The notes: generated by a model from the letters alone, not told the origin. A DNA stretch of 38,330 nucleotides from an uncultured Paenibacillaceae bacterium (GCA_937874515.1 CALNBV010000058.1:1-38330); one strand, 5' to 3'; counted from the stretch's first letter, positions 15,805 through 23,834 are shown. Made by a program: numbers and translations.

Positions 15805-16812
15805 TTGAAAATTAAAACATTATTGAAAGCCCTCTTGTTAATAGGGATAATCCTTTTGTTTGCCACAGTGAACCCCTTGACCATAAAAGATTATGTTGCT
15901 GAATATATATCTGAATATTTTCCGTCGATATCAGCTCCTAGTGCAAAACCCTATACCATCGAAGGGATTAATCTTGGGGATTCTGGTGAACTAATCAAGG
16001 GGAAATTCGGGGAGCCCCAGAAAATTTATGCAGGCATTGAGGAAACCACCTGGTGGATTTATGAAAAGCTTTGGATTGGATTAAGGAATAATGAAGTGGT
16101 GGAGATTTTTTATAATCAGGAAAAGGTGAATTATGGGGGAATTACTACGGGCATGACCCGAGCTGAAGTAGAGAAGATGCTGGAATTTAATCCAAACCCT
16201 AAATGGATTATTTATAAAGCCTCCATTACCTTTACAAACGATTTAGATAAAAAGGTCCTTTATAAGCGGGGAAAACACGCCCTGATTGCTTATTATGATA
16301 CCCTTGATAACAATCGACTTTTGGGACTTCGTATTATTAAACCAGAAGAATTGGTAGTAAAGAATTTCTTTGGTTATCAATATCGCTCCTTATATACTCC
16401 TAAATTCCCTGAATATAAAACAGATATGGCTAAAGTGAATCGGGATCAAGGAGAAGAGATATTATTATTAAGTAATATTGAGAGGAACAAGAAAGGGGTG
16501 GGTCCATTACGATGGAGTGATCTTGCTTCCCGTTCAGCTTTAAAACACAGCAAAGATATGAGTGATCATAATTATTTCAGCCACTCCTTTTCTGATGGAA
16601 GAACGCCCTTTGATTTAATGAAAGAACAGGGAATTACGTTTCGTGTCGCATCAGAAAATATTGCTATGGGGTATCGAGATGCCATTGAGGCTGTGTATGG
16701 TTGGATGAATAGTTCAGGACATCGTCACAGTTTGTTAAATCCTGATTTAAAAAGATTGGGTGCAGGTGTGTATAATTATTACTACACGCAACATTTCTAT
16801 ACACCTGGTTAA
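15805..16812 (+). CDS. secreted or membrane-anchored CAP (SCP/PR1) domain protein, YlbC-like
   Basis: A 335-residue protein. Residues 1-25 form a signal peptide or membrane anchor. Residues about 50-190 form the CAP-associated N-terminal domain, with the repeated pattern EGINLGDS...KFGEP and GITTGMTRAEVEK seen in B. subtilis YlbC. Residues about 215-335 form the CAP domain, with H-S-K-DMSDHNYFSH, ENIAMGY and SSGHRHSLLNPDLKRLGAGV. The function of these proteins is not established. The TTG start lies behind GGGGAGGG. It is followed by yneF after 81 bases; the two may share a transcript. Confidence 0.82.
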   Translation: MKIKTLLKALLLIGIILLFATVNPLTIKDYVAEYISEYFPSISAPSAKPYTIEGINLGDSGELIKGKFGEPQKIYAGIEETTWWIYEKLWIGLRNNEVVEIFYNQEKVNYGGITTGMTRAEVEKMLEFNPNPKWIIYKASITFTNDLDKKVLYKRGKHALIAYYDTLDNNRLLGLRIIKPEELVVKNFFGYQYRSLYTPKFPEYKTDMAKVNRDQGEEILLLSNIERNKKGVGPLRWSDLASRSALKHSKDMSDHNYFSHSFSDGRTPFDLMKEQGITFRVASENIAMGYRDAIEAVYGWMNSSGHRHSLLNPDLKRLGAGVYNYYYTQHFYTPG

Positions 16813-16893
16813 ACCATCTTGCTTTCATATGTGATTATAGGTAAAATTACACTTGTATTGCGTGCAATATATAGCAGAAGGGGACGAAATTGG

Positions 16894-17118
16894 ATGGCTT
16901 GGAATATAATCATTCCTATTCTTACTTTAATTCTTGGATTGGTTGGAGGATTCTACGGTGGTACCTGGTATTTTAAAAGGGAAATGGGTAACATGCAGAT
17001 GGATGAAAAACAACTCCAACAGCTCGCTCGTTCCATGGGTGTTAACTTGAATCAAAAACAATTAAACCAAATGACCCGTAAAATGGGCAACGTAAACCTT
17101 AAGAAGAAGAAAAAATAA
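16894..17118 (+). CDS. yneF: YneF family (UPF0154) small membrane protein
   Basis: A 74-residue protein with one N-terminal membrane helix (about residues 4-24), the short GGTWYFKREM link, and a lysine- and glutamine-rich cytoplasmic part with MDEKQLQQLARSMG and QKQLNQMTRKMG. This two-repeat layout is that of UPF0154/YneF in Firmicutes. Function unknown. A longer frame begins at 16819, but the ATG at 16894 is preceded by AAGGGGACG and gives the family's usual length. A small palindrome TATTGC-GT-GCAATA lies at 16856-16869 upstream. Confidence 0.8.
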   Translation: MAWNIIIPILTLILGLVGGFYGGTWYFKREMGNMQMDEKQLQQLARSMGVNLNQKQLNQMTRKMGNVNLKKKKK

Positions 17119-17129
17119 AGTGAATAAAG

Positions 17130-17166
17130 AAAAAGCATCGAAAGGGAGATTCTTTCGATGCTTTTT
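17130..17166. terminator. bidirectional intrinsic terminator
   Basis: A 15-base-pair perfect stem (17130-17144 with 17152-17166) around a seven-base loop, with A-run before and T-run after, between convergent yneF and yfhP. Confidence 0.92.
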
Positions 17167-17170
17167 TCTA

Positions 17171-18175
17171 TTAATACCTTTGGCGCAAGTAATTTTCGTC
17201 TAATGCATAGACCAGTTTTTCACTAATCTTGTGTTCTCGATATTCCCAACCTGTATAGGAGTCTAGAATGTTCAATTGTTTATCAAGGTGGGCAATGGCT
17301 ATAAAGGCGTAATGGGTTTTTGTTCGATAACGAAGATCAATCCATTTCACTTCATATCCATATTCCAGTTCGTTGGTGGTTACATGAGCGTATCTGCTAA
17401 AGGAAAGGAAGGCACTAATATTTTTATCTTTCTTTGCTTTTTCCAGTACGGGTTCAATTTTTTCTGCATGTTTATCAAATGAATCGTGTAGAATAATTTC
17501 TTTATTTTTAATTTGCCCTACATAATACCGTTGATCGTTTTCTACGATAAGTCTCCATCTGCCCCAAATTAGGGAAGGTAACAGGGTATAACGTCCTTTT
17601 ATGCCAAGATAATTCTGCGCATATTGAATCGTACTACGATAGGCCAGGACTCTTTGAATCATATAAACAATCATCACTGCGTAAATCCCAGCAAAAACAT
17701 GCCCTGGATGATAACCTATTTTCCATAAAATAAATCCTACAACGTGAATACCCATGATGAATGGGTCAAAAATGTTAATAGTGTTTAGTGAAAGCCACTT
17801 TTTGTTGACGGGTTTGGTAACCTGGGTTCCATAAGCATTAAAGATATCCATACCTACGTGAACCATAACCGCTAATAAGGTCCATAAAAATAAATGGAGA
17901 AATGAAATACCTGGTGAGAATGCATAAAGAATGGCACTAATTAAACCACCCCAAATCAATACTGCGGGGAAAGAGTGGGTATTACCACGATGATTTCGAA
18001 TGTAAATTGCATTACCTTTCAATTTTAAAACTGTATCAATGTCTGGAGCCTGTGAGCCTAAGATAGTACCAAGTAAAACGGCATTTGCTAGCTCCGGCTG
18101 ACTAGCGACTGTCGGATCGAGATAAGCGAGACCTGCGAGACCAAAACCCATTGCAAAGTGGGTACCTGTGTCCAA
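17171..18175 (-). CDS. yfhP: YfhP-like membrane-bound metal-dependent hydrolase (DUF457 family)
   Basis: A 334-residue protein. The N-terminal half has the conserved polar residues of the YdjM/DUF457 metal-dependent hydrolases set between membrane helices: MDTGTHFAMG at the start, GSQAPDIDTVL near residue 40, HRGNTHSF near 63, and HVGMDIFNAYGTQ near 107. About four helices lie between residues 75 and 175; the last 150 residues are soluble. The actual substrate is unknown. Next to mutY in the same divergent arrangement as B. subtilis yfhP-yfhQ. The start is TTG behind GGGGG. Confidence 0.85.
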   Translation of the reverse strand: MDTGTHFAMGFGLAGLAYLDPTVASQPELANAVLLGTILGSQAPDIDTVLKLKGNAIYIRNHRGNTHSFPAVLIWGGLISAILYAFSPGISFLHLFLWTLLAVMVHVGMDIFNAYGTQVTKPVNKKWLSLNTINIFDPFIMGIHVVGFILWKIGYHPGHVFAGIYAVMIVYMIQRVLAYRSTIQYAQNYLGIKGRYTLLPSLIWGRWRLIVENDQRYYVGQIKNKEIILHDSFDKHAEKIEPVLEKAKKDKNISAFLSFSRYAHVTTNELEYGYEVKWIDLRYRTKTHYAFIAIAHLDKQLNILDSYTGWEYREHKISEKLVYALDENYLRQRY

Positions 18176-18302
18176 TGTACGACCCCCAATTTAAAATTAG
18201 AAAAAATTTATTATCTTTAGCATGAGATTTGCGTGTTAAAATTATTATAATGGTTTTGGATAAAAAAGTTTAGTTGTTTTACATAAAATCGGGATTTGTT
18301 CA

Positions 18303-18327
18303 TTATGTTATCACATTTATAACATAA
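18303..18327. promoter_or_regulatory. perfect inverted repeat, possible operator over a promoter
   Basis: TTATGTTAT (18303-18311) and ATAACATAA (18319-18327) form a perfect 9-base inverted repeat with a seven-base spacer. A candidate promoter overlaps it: TTGTTC (18296-18301), 16 bases, TATAAC (18318-18323). It lies just before the ribosome binding site of the next gene. Binding by a dimeric repressor is inferred. Confidence 0.4.
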
Positions 18328-18352
18328 AAAATAGGAAAGGTTCGTGGAAAGA

Positions 18353-18664
18353 ATGGAAAATATTCAAGTTTTTGTTGAGTATAAAGTGTTAGAGGAGAAA
18401 AAAGAAGAGTATCTAAGAAAAGTGAAAGATTTAGAAATTGTTTTACATAAAATTGGGGCAGTAGACTTTAAAGTTTATGAAGGTGCGGATCAACCTAATT
18501 TATTCGTAGAAATGTTCCAAGTACCAGAAATGAGCAATTATCAAAAGTTAAAACGGAAGCGGGTATTGGAAGATGCCCAAGAAGGGGTATTCTGGCAGGC
18601 AATTAATAACTGTGTTGAGGGTGGCAAAGACAAAATCAATATGTGGGCCTTTGTACGCAGATAA
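18353..18664 (+). CDS. small conserved-looking protein, possibly dimeric alpha/beta barrel type
   Basis: A soluble protein of about 103 residues. The pattern of a beta strand (IQVFVEYKV), a long helix, a second strand (DFKVYEGAD) and a further strand (NLFVEMFQV), with a C-terminal helix and MWAFVRR, resembles the ferredoxin-like dimeric alpha/beta barrel fold (NIPSNAP or antibiotic monooxygenase-like). No catalytic role can be named. ATG 18353 is chosen; GTG 18344 in the same frame is possible, and GGAAAGG at 18333-18339 could serve either. It ends 26 bases before the chosen mutY start, so it is probably cotranscribed with mutY. Confidence 0.6.
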   Translation: MENIQVFVEYKVLEEKKEEYLRKVKDLEIVLHKIGAVDFKVYEGADQPNLFVEMFQVPEMSNYQKLKRKRVLEDAQEGVFWQAINNCVEGGKDKINMWAFVRR

Positions 18665-18690
18665 GTATGATTGAAGGAGCGAGAAGCAGT

Positions 18691-19770
18691 TTGAAAGAAA
18701 AAGAAAAAGAATTTCAAAGGGATCTTTTAACCTGGTTTGAACAGGAAAAACGGTCCTTGCCATGGAGAGAGAACAAAGACCCATACCGAATATGGGTATC
18801 AGAAATTATGTTGCAACAAACCCGGGTGGATACGGTTATTCCTTATTATGATCGATTTATGGAACGGTTTCCTACTATTAAAGATTTGGCAGAGGCAGAT
18901 TTAGAAGATGTTTATCGTGTTTGGGAGGGGTTAGGGTATTATTCCCGGGCGAAAAACCTGCATACGGCTGTTCGTGAAGTGAAAGAACAATATGGAGGGG
19001 TTGTCCCCAATACCCCGGAAGAAATTCATAAATTAAAAGGGATTGGTCCTTATACGGCAGGTGCCATTCTTAGCATTGCCTACGGTCTTCCTGAACCTGC
19101 TGTAGATGGAAATGTAATGCGTGTCTTATCAAGAGTTTTTTTAATTCAAGAAGATATAACCAAAACGAAAACTCGAAAAGTTTTTGAAGAGCTAGTCAGA
19201 AAAATTATTTCCACAGGGAATCCATCTAATTTTAATCAGGCCCTTATGGAATTAGGTGCCCTGGTATGTTCACCAAAGTCCCCGCAATGTCTGACCTGTC
19301 CTGTGCATACACATTGTCAGGCAGTAAAAGAGGGTATGCAAGAAGCGTTGCCTGTTAAAAAGAAAAGCAAAAAGGGTAAAAGTGTAGAAATGGCTGTGGG
19401 ATTGGTTCGCAATCAAGAGAATCAATGGTTAATCTGTAAGCGTCCTGCAGAAGGATTGTTGGCAAACCTCTGGGAGTTTCCCGGGGTTGAAGGATCTTTG
19501 GAAAATGAAAAGATGCAAGAAGAGTTAAGCAAGTTTTTATATAAAAATTTTGGTGTGAGAACAATACCAGAAGAAGAAGTTCTTCTTTATTCCCATGTTT
19601 TTTCCCATTTGCAATGGAATATTCATCTTTTCCCCTGTTCTTTCATCGGTTTGGAGAATGAACTTGAGCTACGGAGAGAGTTTAAATGGGTGACAATTGC
19701 AGAGATGAAGGAATTCCCTTTTTCCGTATCCCATCGAAAAATTGTTGATTATATTAAAAAGAGCCGCTAG
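18691..19770 (+). CDS. mutY: A/G-specific adenine DNA glycosylase
   Basis: Removes adenine mispaired with 8-oxoguanine. Catalytic residues are E38 (SEIMLQQTR) and D139 (AVDGNVMR); LKGIGPYTAG is the helix-hairpin-helix. The [4Fe-4S] cluster ligands C193, C200, C203 and C209 follow the C-x6-C-x2-C-x5-C spacing. The C-terminal NUDIX-like domain (about 235-359) reads 8-oxoguanine, with FSHLQW matching the FSH loop of the Geobacillus enzyme. The TTG at 18691 is behind GAAGGAG (spacer 11 bases); an ATG at 18667 is an alternative with no clear ribosome binding site, and would add eight residues. The TAG stop lies inside the terminator. Confidence 0.93.
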   Translation: MKEKEKEFQRDLLTWFEQEKRSLPWRENKDPYRIWVSEIMLQQTRVDTVIPYYDRFMERFPTIKDLAEADLEDVYRVWEGLGYYSRAKNLHTAVREVKEQYGGVVPNTPEEIHKLKGIGPYTAGAILSIAYGLPEPAVDGNVMRVLSRVFLIQEDITKTKTRKVFEELVRKIISTGNPSNFNQALMELGALVCSPKSPQCLTCPVHTHCQAVKEGMQEALPVKKKSKKGKSVEMAVGLVRNQENQWLICKRPAEGLLANLWEFPGVEGSLENEKMQEELSKFLYKNFGVRTIPEEEVLLYSHVFSHLQWNIHLFPCSFIGLENELELRREFKWVTIAEMKEFPFSVSHRKIVDYIKKSR

Positions 19771-19788
19771 TGATTAAGCGGCTCTTTT
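19757..19788. terminator. bidirectional intrinsic terminator
   Basis: A 12-base-pair perfect stem (19757-19768 with 19777-19788). The mutY stop codon (19768-19770) is at the top of the stem. Shared with the convergent gene at 19809. Confidence 0.88.
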
Positions 19789-19808
19789 AATATCTCAATT
19801 TGCTTTGT

Positions 19809-20489
19809 TCAATCACGGTTTCCAAAAATGCGTAAGAGATACAAGAATAAGTTGATGAAATCCAGATAAAGCGCTAGTGCCCCAATAATGGCTGCATTGG
19901 TTACCATATCCCCGGAATAACTATTTGATTGGCCCATTTGTTTGATTTTCTGCATATCATAGGCGGTTAAACCACAGAAAATAATCACGCCCAGGTAACT
20001 TAAAATCATAGTTAAGCCGCTGCTTTGCAGAAATAAGTTTACAAGGGTTGCTAAAATGAGTCCGATTAAAAGCATAAGGAAGATTGAGCCCAGTTTACTC
20101 AGGTCTTTTTTCGTCACATAACCTAAGACTGCCATAATTCCAAACATGCCAGCAGTTATTGCGAAAGTTAATACAACAGATGCAGTGGTGTAAACCGAGA
20201 GGACGAGAGAAAGAGTAACCCCGTTTAACGCAGCATAAAGAAAAAACAATAAGGTGGCTGTTGTTGCAGACATTTTATTAATTCTTGCTACGAGGAAAAA
20301 GACCAGAGCAAGTTCAGCAATTAAAAGTCCGAATACGACACCCGTATGTTCTGAAAAATAGGCAATCGCTCTGTTATTGTTTTCCAGAATAAATGCAATA
20401 GCCCCGGTCATTAATAAGCCAACAAACATCCAGTTGAATACCCGTTGTATGAAGCGTTGTTGGACCCGTGCGATAGATGTCACTTCCAT
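19809..20489 (-). CDS. Bax inhibitor-1 / YccA family membrane protein
   Basis: A 226-residue protein with about seven membrane helices. Hallmarks of the family include the N-terminal RVQQRFIQRVFNWMFVGLL, the middle G-V-T-L-S loop (ALNGVTLSL), and the C-terminal LTAYDMQKI with ALALYLDFINLFLYLLRIFG. Family members act as pH-dependent calcium channels or interact with FtsH; which applies here is unknown. The frame opens eight codons earlier, but the ATG at 20489 is behind GGAGGG with a good spacer and gives MEVTSIARVQ. Single gene between two terminators. Confidence 0.88.
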   Translation of the reverse strand: MEVTSIARVQQRFIQRVFNWMFVGLLMTGAIAFILENNNRAIAYFSEHTGVVFGLLIAELALVFFLVARINKMSATTATLLFFLYAALNGVTLSLVLSVYTTASVVLTFAITAGMFGIMAVLGYVTKKDLSKLGSIFLMLLIGLILATLVNLFLQSSGLTMILSYLGVIIFCGLTAYDMQKIKQMGQSNSYSGDMVTNAAIIGALALYLDFINLFLYLLRIFGNRD

Positions 20490-20580
20490 TAAGGATACCC
20501 TCCAATTCATCAATAAACTATATCATTAGTATATACTAAATTTTTCTACGTATTTTTATAAAAATAGTTTCCTAAATATA

Positions 20581-20613
20581 AAAAAAGCTTTCCTGTCGCA
20601 GGAAAGCTTTTTT
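20581..20613. terminator. intrinsic terminator of sodA
   Basis: A 15-base-pair perfect stem (20581-20595 with 20599-20613) with a three-base loop; A- and T-rich arms make it usable on both strands. Confidence 0.93.
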
Positions 20614-20623
20614 CTTACATATC

Positions 20624-21241
20624 TTATTTTGCTTCGTTATAAAGTCTGCTTACTTCGTTCCAATTAATCACGTTCCACCAGTTATTCACATAATCTGGAC
20701 GTTTGTTTTGGTATTTAAGATAGTAAGCGTGCTCCCATACATCGCAGCAGAGGATAGGTGTTTTTCCTTCTGAAAGAGGGCAATCTTGATTAAGAGTGTT
20801 GATTACTTCAAGATTTCCTTCGCCGTTTACAACGAGCCAGCCCCAACCGCTACCAAAGCGACCTACGGAAGCCTGCGTTAATTTTCCTTTGAAGTCTTCG
20901 AAACTGCCGAATGCAGCATTAATAGCATCAGCAAGTTCGCCAGTAGGTTGGCCGCCACCGTTTGGTCCTAAAGTGTTCCAGTAAAGAGTATGGTTATAAA
21001 CACCGCCACCATTATTTTTAACAGCTGTACGGATGCTTTCTGGTACATCGTTAATATTTCTTAAGAGATCTGCAATGCTTTTTCCTTGAGCTACATCTTC
21101 ATGTCCTTCAAGGGCATTGTTTAAATTATTTAAGTATGTCGCCTGATGGCGGTCATGGTGAATTTCCACAGTTAACGCATCGATATGCGGTTCTAATGCA
21201 TCGTAAGAATAAGGGAGTGCAGGTAATTCGTATTTAGCCAT
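20624..21241 (-). CDS. sodA: superoxide dismutase, manganese type
   Basis: Converts superoxide to oxygen and hydrogen peroxide in the cytoplasm. Metal ligands are H28 (EIHHD), H84 (YNHTLYW), D167 and H171 (DVWEHAYY). Length is 205 residues. The Gln in NTLNQDCPL (about residue 152) marks the Mn-type branch and differs from iron enzymes, where the equivalent Gln comes from a different position. The ATG follows GAGGAGG. Its promoter carries a PerR/Fur-like inverted repeat (see the next entry), which would fit peroxide or metal control. Single gene. Confidence 0.95.
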   Translation of the reverse strand: MAKYELPALPYSYDALEPHIDALTVEIHHDRHQATYLNNLNNALEGHEDVAQGKSIADLLRNINDVPESIRTAVKNNGGGVYNHTLYWNTLGPNGGGQPTGELADAINAAFGSFEDFKGKLTQASVGRFGSGWGWLVVNGEGNLEVINTLNQDCPLSEGKTPILCCDVWEHAYYLKYQNKRPDYVNNWWNVINWNEVSRLYNEAK

Positions 21242-21288
21242 TTTTACAATCCTCCTCAGTTCAATCCATATTAATTGTTTGTTCTTTA

Positions 21289-21324
21289 CAATAATTATTA
21301 TATCGTATTCATTTCAAATATCAA
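21289..21324 (-). promoter_or_regulatory. sodA promoter with a PerR/Fur-like box
   Basis: Reading the reverse strand, TTGATA (21319-21324) and a perfect TATAAT (21297-21302) are 16 bases apart. Over the -10 lies 21289-21303, which matches the PerR/Fur box TTATAATnATTATAA at 11 of 14 defined positions, with ATAAT-T-ATTAT perfectly symmetrical. Promoter confident; regulator assignment is inference. Confidence 0.55.
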
Positions 21325-21374
21325 TACTAAATAATATAAAAAGTATGGAAAGGTTGTAAAACATGTTAACGGAA

Positions 21375-21391
21375 GATTAACAATGTTAATC
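21375..21391. promoter_or_regulatory. perfect 17-base palindrome upstream of fabL
   Basis: GATTAACA and TGTTAATC flank a single A. A second partial copy, ATGTTAAC, lies just upstream (21363-21370). It sits about 35 bases before the extended -10 of fabL, where either an activator or a repressor could act. It does not match the FapR consensus (TTAGTA-n5-TACTAA). Confidence 0.4.
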
Positions 21392-21420
21392 CTAGATGTA
21401 AGGTGTTTATTTCTTTCTTA

Positions 21421-21429
21421 TGCTATAAT
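21421..21429 (+). promoter_or_regulatory. extended -10 element of the fabL promoter
   Basis: TGCTATAAT is a perfect -10 with the TGn extension, 42 bases ahead of the start codon. No good -35 lies at the standard spacing, which is common for extended -10 promoters. Confidence 0.5.
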
Positions 21430-21470
21430 TTTTTATGTATAAAGAAAGTTTATAGGAAAGAGGTTAATTC

Positions 21471-22223
21471 ATGACAGAGAGAAAAGTTGCTCTCGTTACT
21501 GGTGGGACGAGGGGCATTGGAAAAGAAATTGCATTAAGATTAGCAGATCAAGGATATGACTTGGTGATTAATTATTTACGCAATCGAAGTGCAGCAAGGG
21601 AAACTGCCGCCGAATTAGAAGAAAAAGGTGTTAAAGTACACCTTATTAAAGCTAATGTAGGCGATGTTAACAATATTAAAGAAATGTTTGAAGAAATTGA
21701 CCGGGAATTCGGCCGTTTAGACATTTTTGTTAGTAATGCAGCATCAGGGGTTTTACGGCCTTTGATGGAATTAGAAGAATCCCATTGGGATTGGACAATG
21801 AATATTAATAGCCGTGCGTACCTATTTAGTGCTAAAGAAGCTGCTAAATTAATGGAGAAGAATGGCGGGGGTAAAATCGTTGCTCTCTCCAGTTTAGGAG
21901 CACAGCGAGTAATACCGAACTATACTACAGTTGGTGTTTCTAAAGCTGCCGTTGAGTCTTTAACTCGCTATTTAGCTGTAGAATTAGCACCAAAGAATAT
22001 TGTTGTAAATGCTGTATCTGGTGGAGCTGTGGATACGGATGCATTGAAACATTTCCCTAATAGAGATGAACTTCTTGGTGATGCAGCAACAAGAACACCG
22101 GCAGGCCGGGGAGTTACAACTGATGATTTAGCCAACGCAGTCTTGTTCCTTCTTTCAGATGAAGCATTTATGATTCGGGGCCAAACCATTATTGTTGATG
22201 GTGGGATTTCTATTCTTGTTTAG
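21471..22223 (+). CDS. fabL: enoyl-[acyl-carrier-protein] reductase (NADPH), FabL type
   Basis: Short-chain dehydrogenase that reduces the double bond of enoyl-ACP in the last step of each fatty acid elongation cycle. NADPH loop TGGTRGIG is at 10-17; catalytic Y151 and K158 have the Y-x6-K spacing of FabL/FabI instead of the Y-x3-K of common reductases. The sequence matches B. subtilis FabL closely (NAASGVLRP, MELEESHWDWTMNIN, NAVSGGAVDTDALKHFPNR, IRGQTIIVDGG). Length 250 is the same. Follows AAAGAGG. The position next to the ygaB-ygaC-ygaD genes is that of B. subtilis fabL (ygaA). Confidence 0.94.
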   Translation: MTERKVALVTGGTRGIGKEIALRLADQGYDLVINYLRNRSAARETAAELEEKGVKVHLIKANVGDVNNIKEMFEEIDREFGRLDIFVSNAASGVLRPLMELEESHWDWTMNINSRAYLFSAKEAAKLMEKNGGGKIVALSSLGAQRVIPNYTTVGVSKAAVESLTRYLAVELAPKNIVVNAVSGGAVDTDALKHFPNRDELLGDAATRTPAGRGVTTDDLANAVLFLLSDEAFMIRGQTIIVDGGISILV

Positions 22224-22368
22224 ATGTATTTTCCCCTGGTGATACTGATAGACAGGTCATAACTTTGTCATAAATATCAAGATAGATTAAAAGGTTTTTA
22301 ATAATCTGCCAAGAATACAATATGTAGTGATTGCATTCGAAAAAATAGTATGTAAGGGGGCTCGAACG

Positions 22369-22656
22369 ATGTATTCACTTGAAGGGGTTTTAACCTGGGA
22401 AGCAGAAATGGTAGACAATCTTGAATTTAATAAAGAAATGCTATCTAAGTATCACTGGATGGAATGGGACCTCAAACGTCAGCGAGCTTCCTTACTAACG
22501 GATGAATCAGTGGATTTGGATAGCATTAAACAAGTAGACGAAGCACTTAACGCACTGGGCGAAACCATATCGAAAACAAAAGAAGAAATAAATGAGAAAG
22601 AAATAGAATTAAAAAAAATGTTTTGTTGTTGGAAACAATACTTAAAAAATAAATAA
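22369..22656 (+). CDS. YgaB-like protein
   Basis: A 95-residue hydrophilic protein that is almost wholly helical and probably coiled coil from residue 40 (SIKQVDEALNALGETISK followed by a Lys/Glu-rich stretch). The ATG at 22369 lies behind AAGGGGG; the upstream part of the longer frame is discounted. Assignment to the YgaB group is based on position (between fabL and ygaC, as in B. subtilis) and on helical character more than on strong sequence recall. Function unknown. It ends before a terminator and appears to be its own unit. Confidence 0.6.
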   Translation: MYSLEGVLTWEAEMVDNLEFNKEMLSKYHWMEWDLKRQRASLLTDESVDLDSIKQVDEALNALGETISKTKEEINEKEIELKKMFCCWKQYLKNK

Positions 22657-22675
22657 ATGTAATAGTTATTCTTAC

Positions 22676-22703
22676 TGTCTGCATCATGCAGACATTTTTT
22701 TTT
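22676..22703 (+). terminator. intrinsic terminator
   Basis: TGTCTGCA and TGCAGACA form an 8-base-pair perfect stem with a three-base loop, followed by a run of nine T. Confidence 0.93.
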
Positions 22704-22797
22704 ACTGTAAAAGGACGCCATCCCCTGCTTTTTAGGCGACAATTTAGATGGACTGGTGTAAAATAATAAAAGATGACTGGCAGGGAGGTACATATTT

Positions 22798-23217
22798 GTG
22801 CTTATACGTTCGTTTCGCTTAGGGGATTACATATATATTAAGAAAATATGGCAAGAAACCGGACTGGAACAAACGGAAACAGAATCTTTGGACGCCCTTG
22901 CCAAACAATTGGCCTGGGATAGTGAATTGGTATTGATTGCGGAAGATGATGAAAAGGCAGTAGGCGTTATCGTGGGAACCATTGATGGATCCCGTGGATA
23001 CTTTTATCGATTGGCCGTTGACCCCCAGTATCAAGGGAAAGGATTTGGACGCAAACTCGTCGAAGCTCTTGAGAAACGGTTTATCGAAAAGGGAGTAAGT
23101 CGAATTTTCATTATGGTTAATCAGGAAAATACACAAGTTTTGCCTTTTTATAATGCTATGGGATATGAAATAAAGAAATATTTTACCCTTTCTAAAAAAA
23201 TAGAAGGGAATAATTAG
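22798..23217 (+). CDS. GNAT family N-acetyltransferase
   Basis: A 139-residue acetyl-CoA-dependent acetyltransferase of the RimI-like GNAT fold. The acetyl-CoA loop is QYQGKGFGRKLVEALE from residue 77, preceded by strand FYRLAVDP; NTQVLPFYNAMGYE is the C-terminal motif near residue 120. The acceptor substrate cannot be told. GTG start nine bases behind GGGAGG. Thirty-four bases ahead of ygaC and probably in one transcript with it. I do not recall a GNAT gene at this place in B. subtilis. Confidence 0.85.
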   Translation: MLIRSFRLGDYIYIKKIWQETGLEQTETESLDALAKQLAWDSELVLIAEDDEKAVGVIVGTIDGSRGYFYRLAVDPQYQGKGFGRKLVEALEKRFIEKGVSRIFIMVNQENTQVLPFYNAMGYEIKKYFTLSKKIEGNN

Positions 23218-23251
23218 CTTTACTTTACTTTGCAACGGAAAGGAGCGAGTA

Positions 23252-23779
23252 ATGACAGTACCTGGTAGCCCAATTCGTATAGAAAGTTATAAACATGACC
23301 AATCTTTCCATCGTTCCTGGGACAAAACATTGCTCCTTCACCTTAGTGATGCAGTATTAATTGGCGGCAATAATCATGTGAAGGTAAAAGAATCCGATGG
23401 AAGAGAATGGAGAACTAGAGAACCTGCAATATGCACATTTGGCAGGGGACAATGGTTTAACACCATTGCTATGATAAGAAATGATGGAATATATTATTAT
23501 TGTAACATTGGCTCTCCTTTTAACCTCCGAAATAATGTATTAACCTATATTGATTATGATTTGGATGTAAAGGTTTTTCCTGATATGAGTTATACCATTT
23601 TAGATCGGGATGAGTTCGCAGTTCGTCGGAAACTAATGCATTATCCTGAGGATATTGTGCACCATGTGTATAAAGGTGTGCAAGAAGTCGTCCATTGGAT
23701 TGAAGAAAAGCGGGGCCCTTTCCATCCTGGATTTGTAGATAAGTGGTATGATCGGTATCAACACATCCTGCAACGTTAA
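23252..23779 (+). CDS. ygaC: nucleoside tri-/diphosphate phosphatase-type DUF402 protein
   Basis: A 175-residue soluble protein of the DUF402/UPF0374 family. Homologues from Staphylococcus act as nucleoside tri- and diphosphatases that need divalent metal. Typical marks are RSWDKTLLL, CTFGRGQWFNTIAMIR, YYYCNIGSPF, TYIDYDLDVKVFPD and the repeated acidic residues (about D103, D105, E118) that bind metal. The ATG follows AAAGGAGCG. Gene order GNAT-ygaC-ygaD with a terminator between ygaC and ygaD. Confidence 0.85.
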   Translation: MTVPGSPIRIESYKHDQSFHRSWDKTLLLHLSDAVLIGGNNHVKVKESDGREWRTREPAICTFGRGQWFNTIAMIRNDGIYYYCNIGSPFNLRNNVLTYIDYDLDVKVFPDMSYTILDRDEFAVRRKLMHYPEDIVHHVYKGVQEVVHWIEEKRGPFHPGFVDKWYDRYQHILQR

Positions 23780-23810
23780 AAAACTCCTTTTCTTTTGGAA
23801 GGGAGTTTTT
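23779..23810 (+). terminator. intrinsic terminator of ygaC
   Basis: AAAAACTCC and GGAGTTTTT form a 9-base-pair stem that overlaps the end of the ygaC stop codon. The loop may extend the stem with CTT/AAG. Confidence 0.75.
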
Positions 23811-23834
23811 ATTCATTAAATTTGAGGTGATCCT

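Noticed and set aside
22819..23235. 138-codon open frame opposite the GNAT gene
   Set aside because: The forward frame has the full acetyl-CoA motif and a good GTG start with GGGAGG; the reverse frame has neither motif nor start signal.
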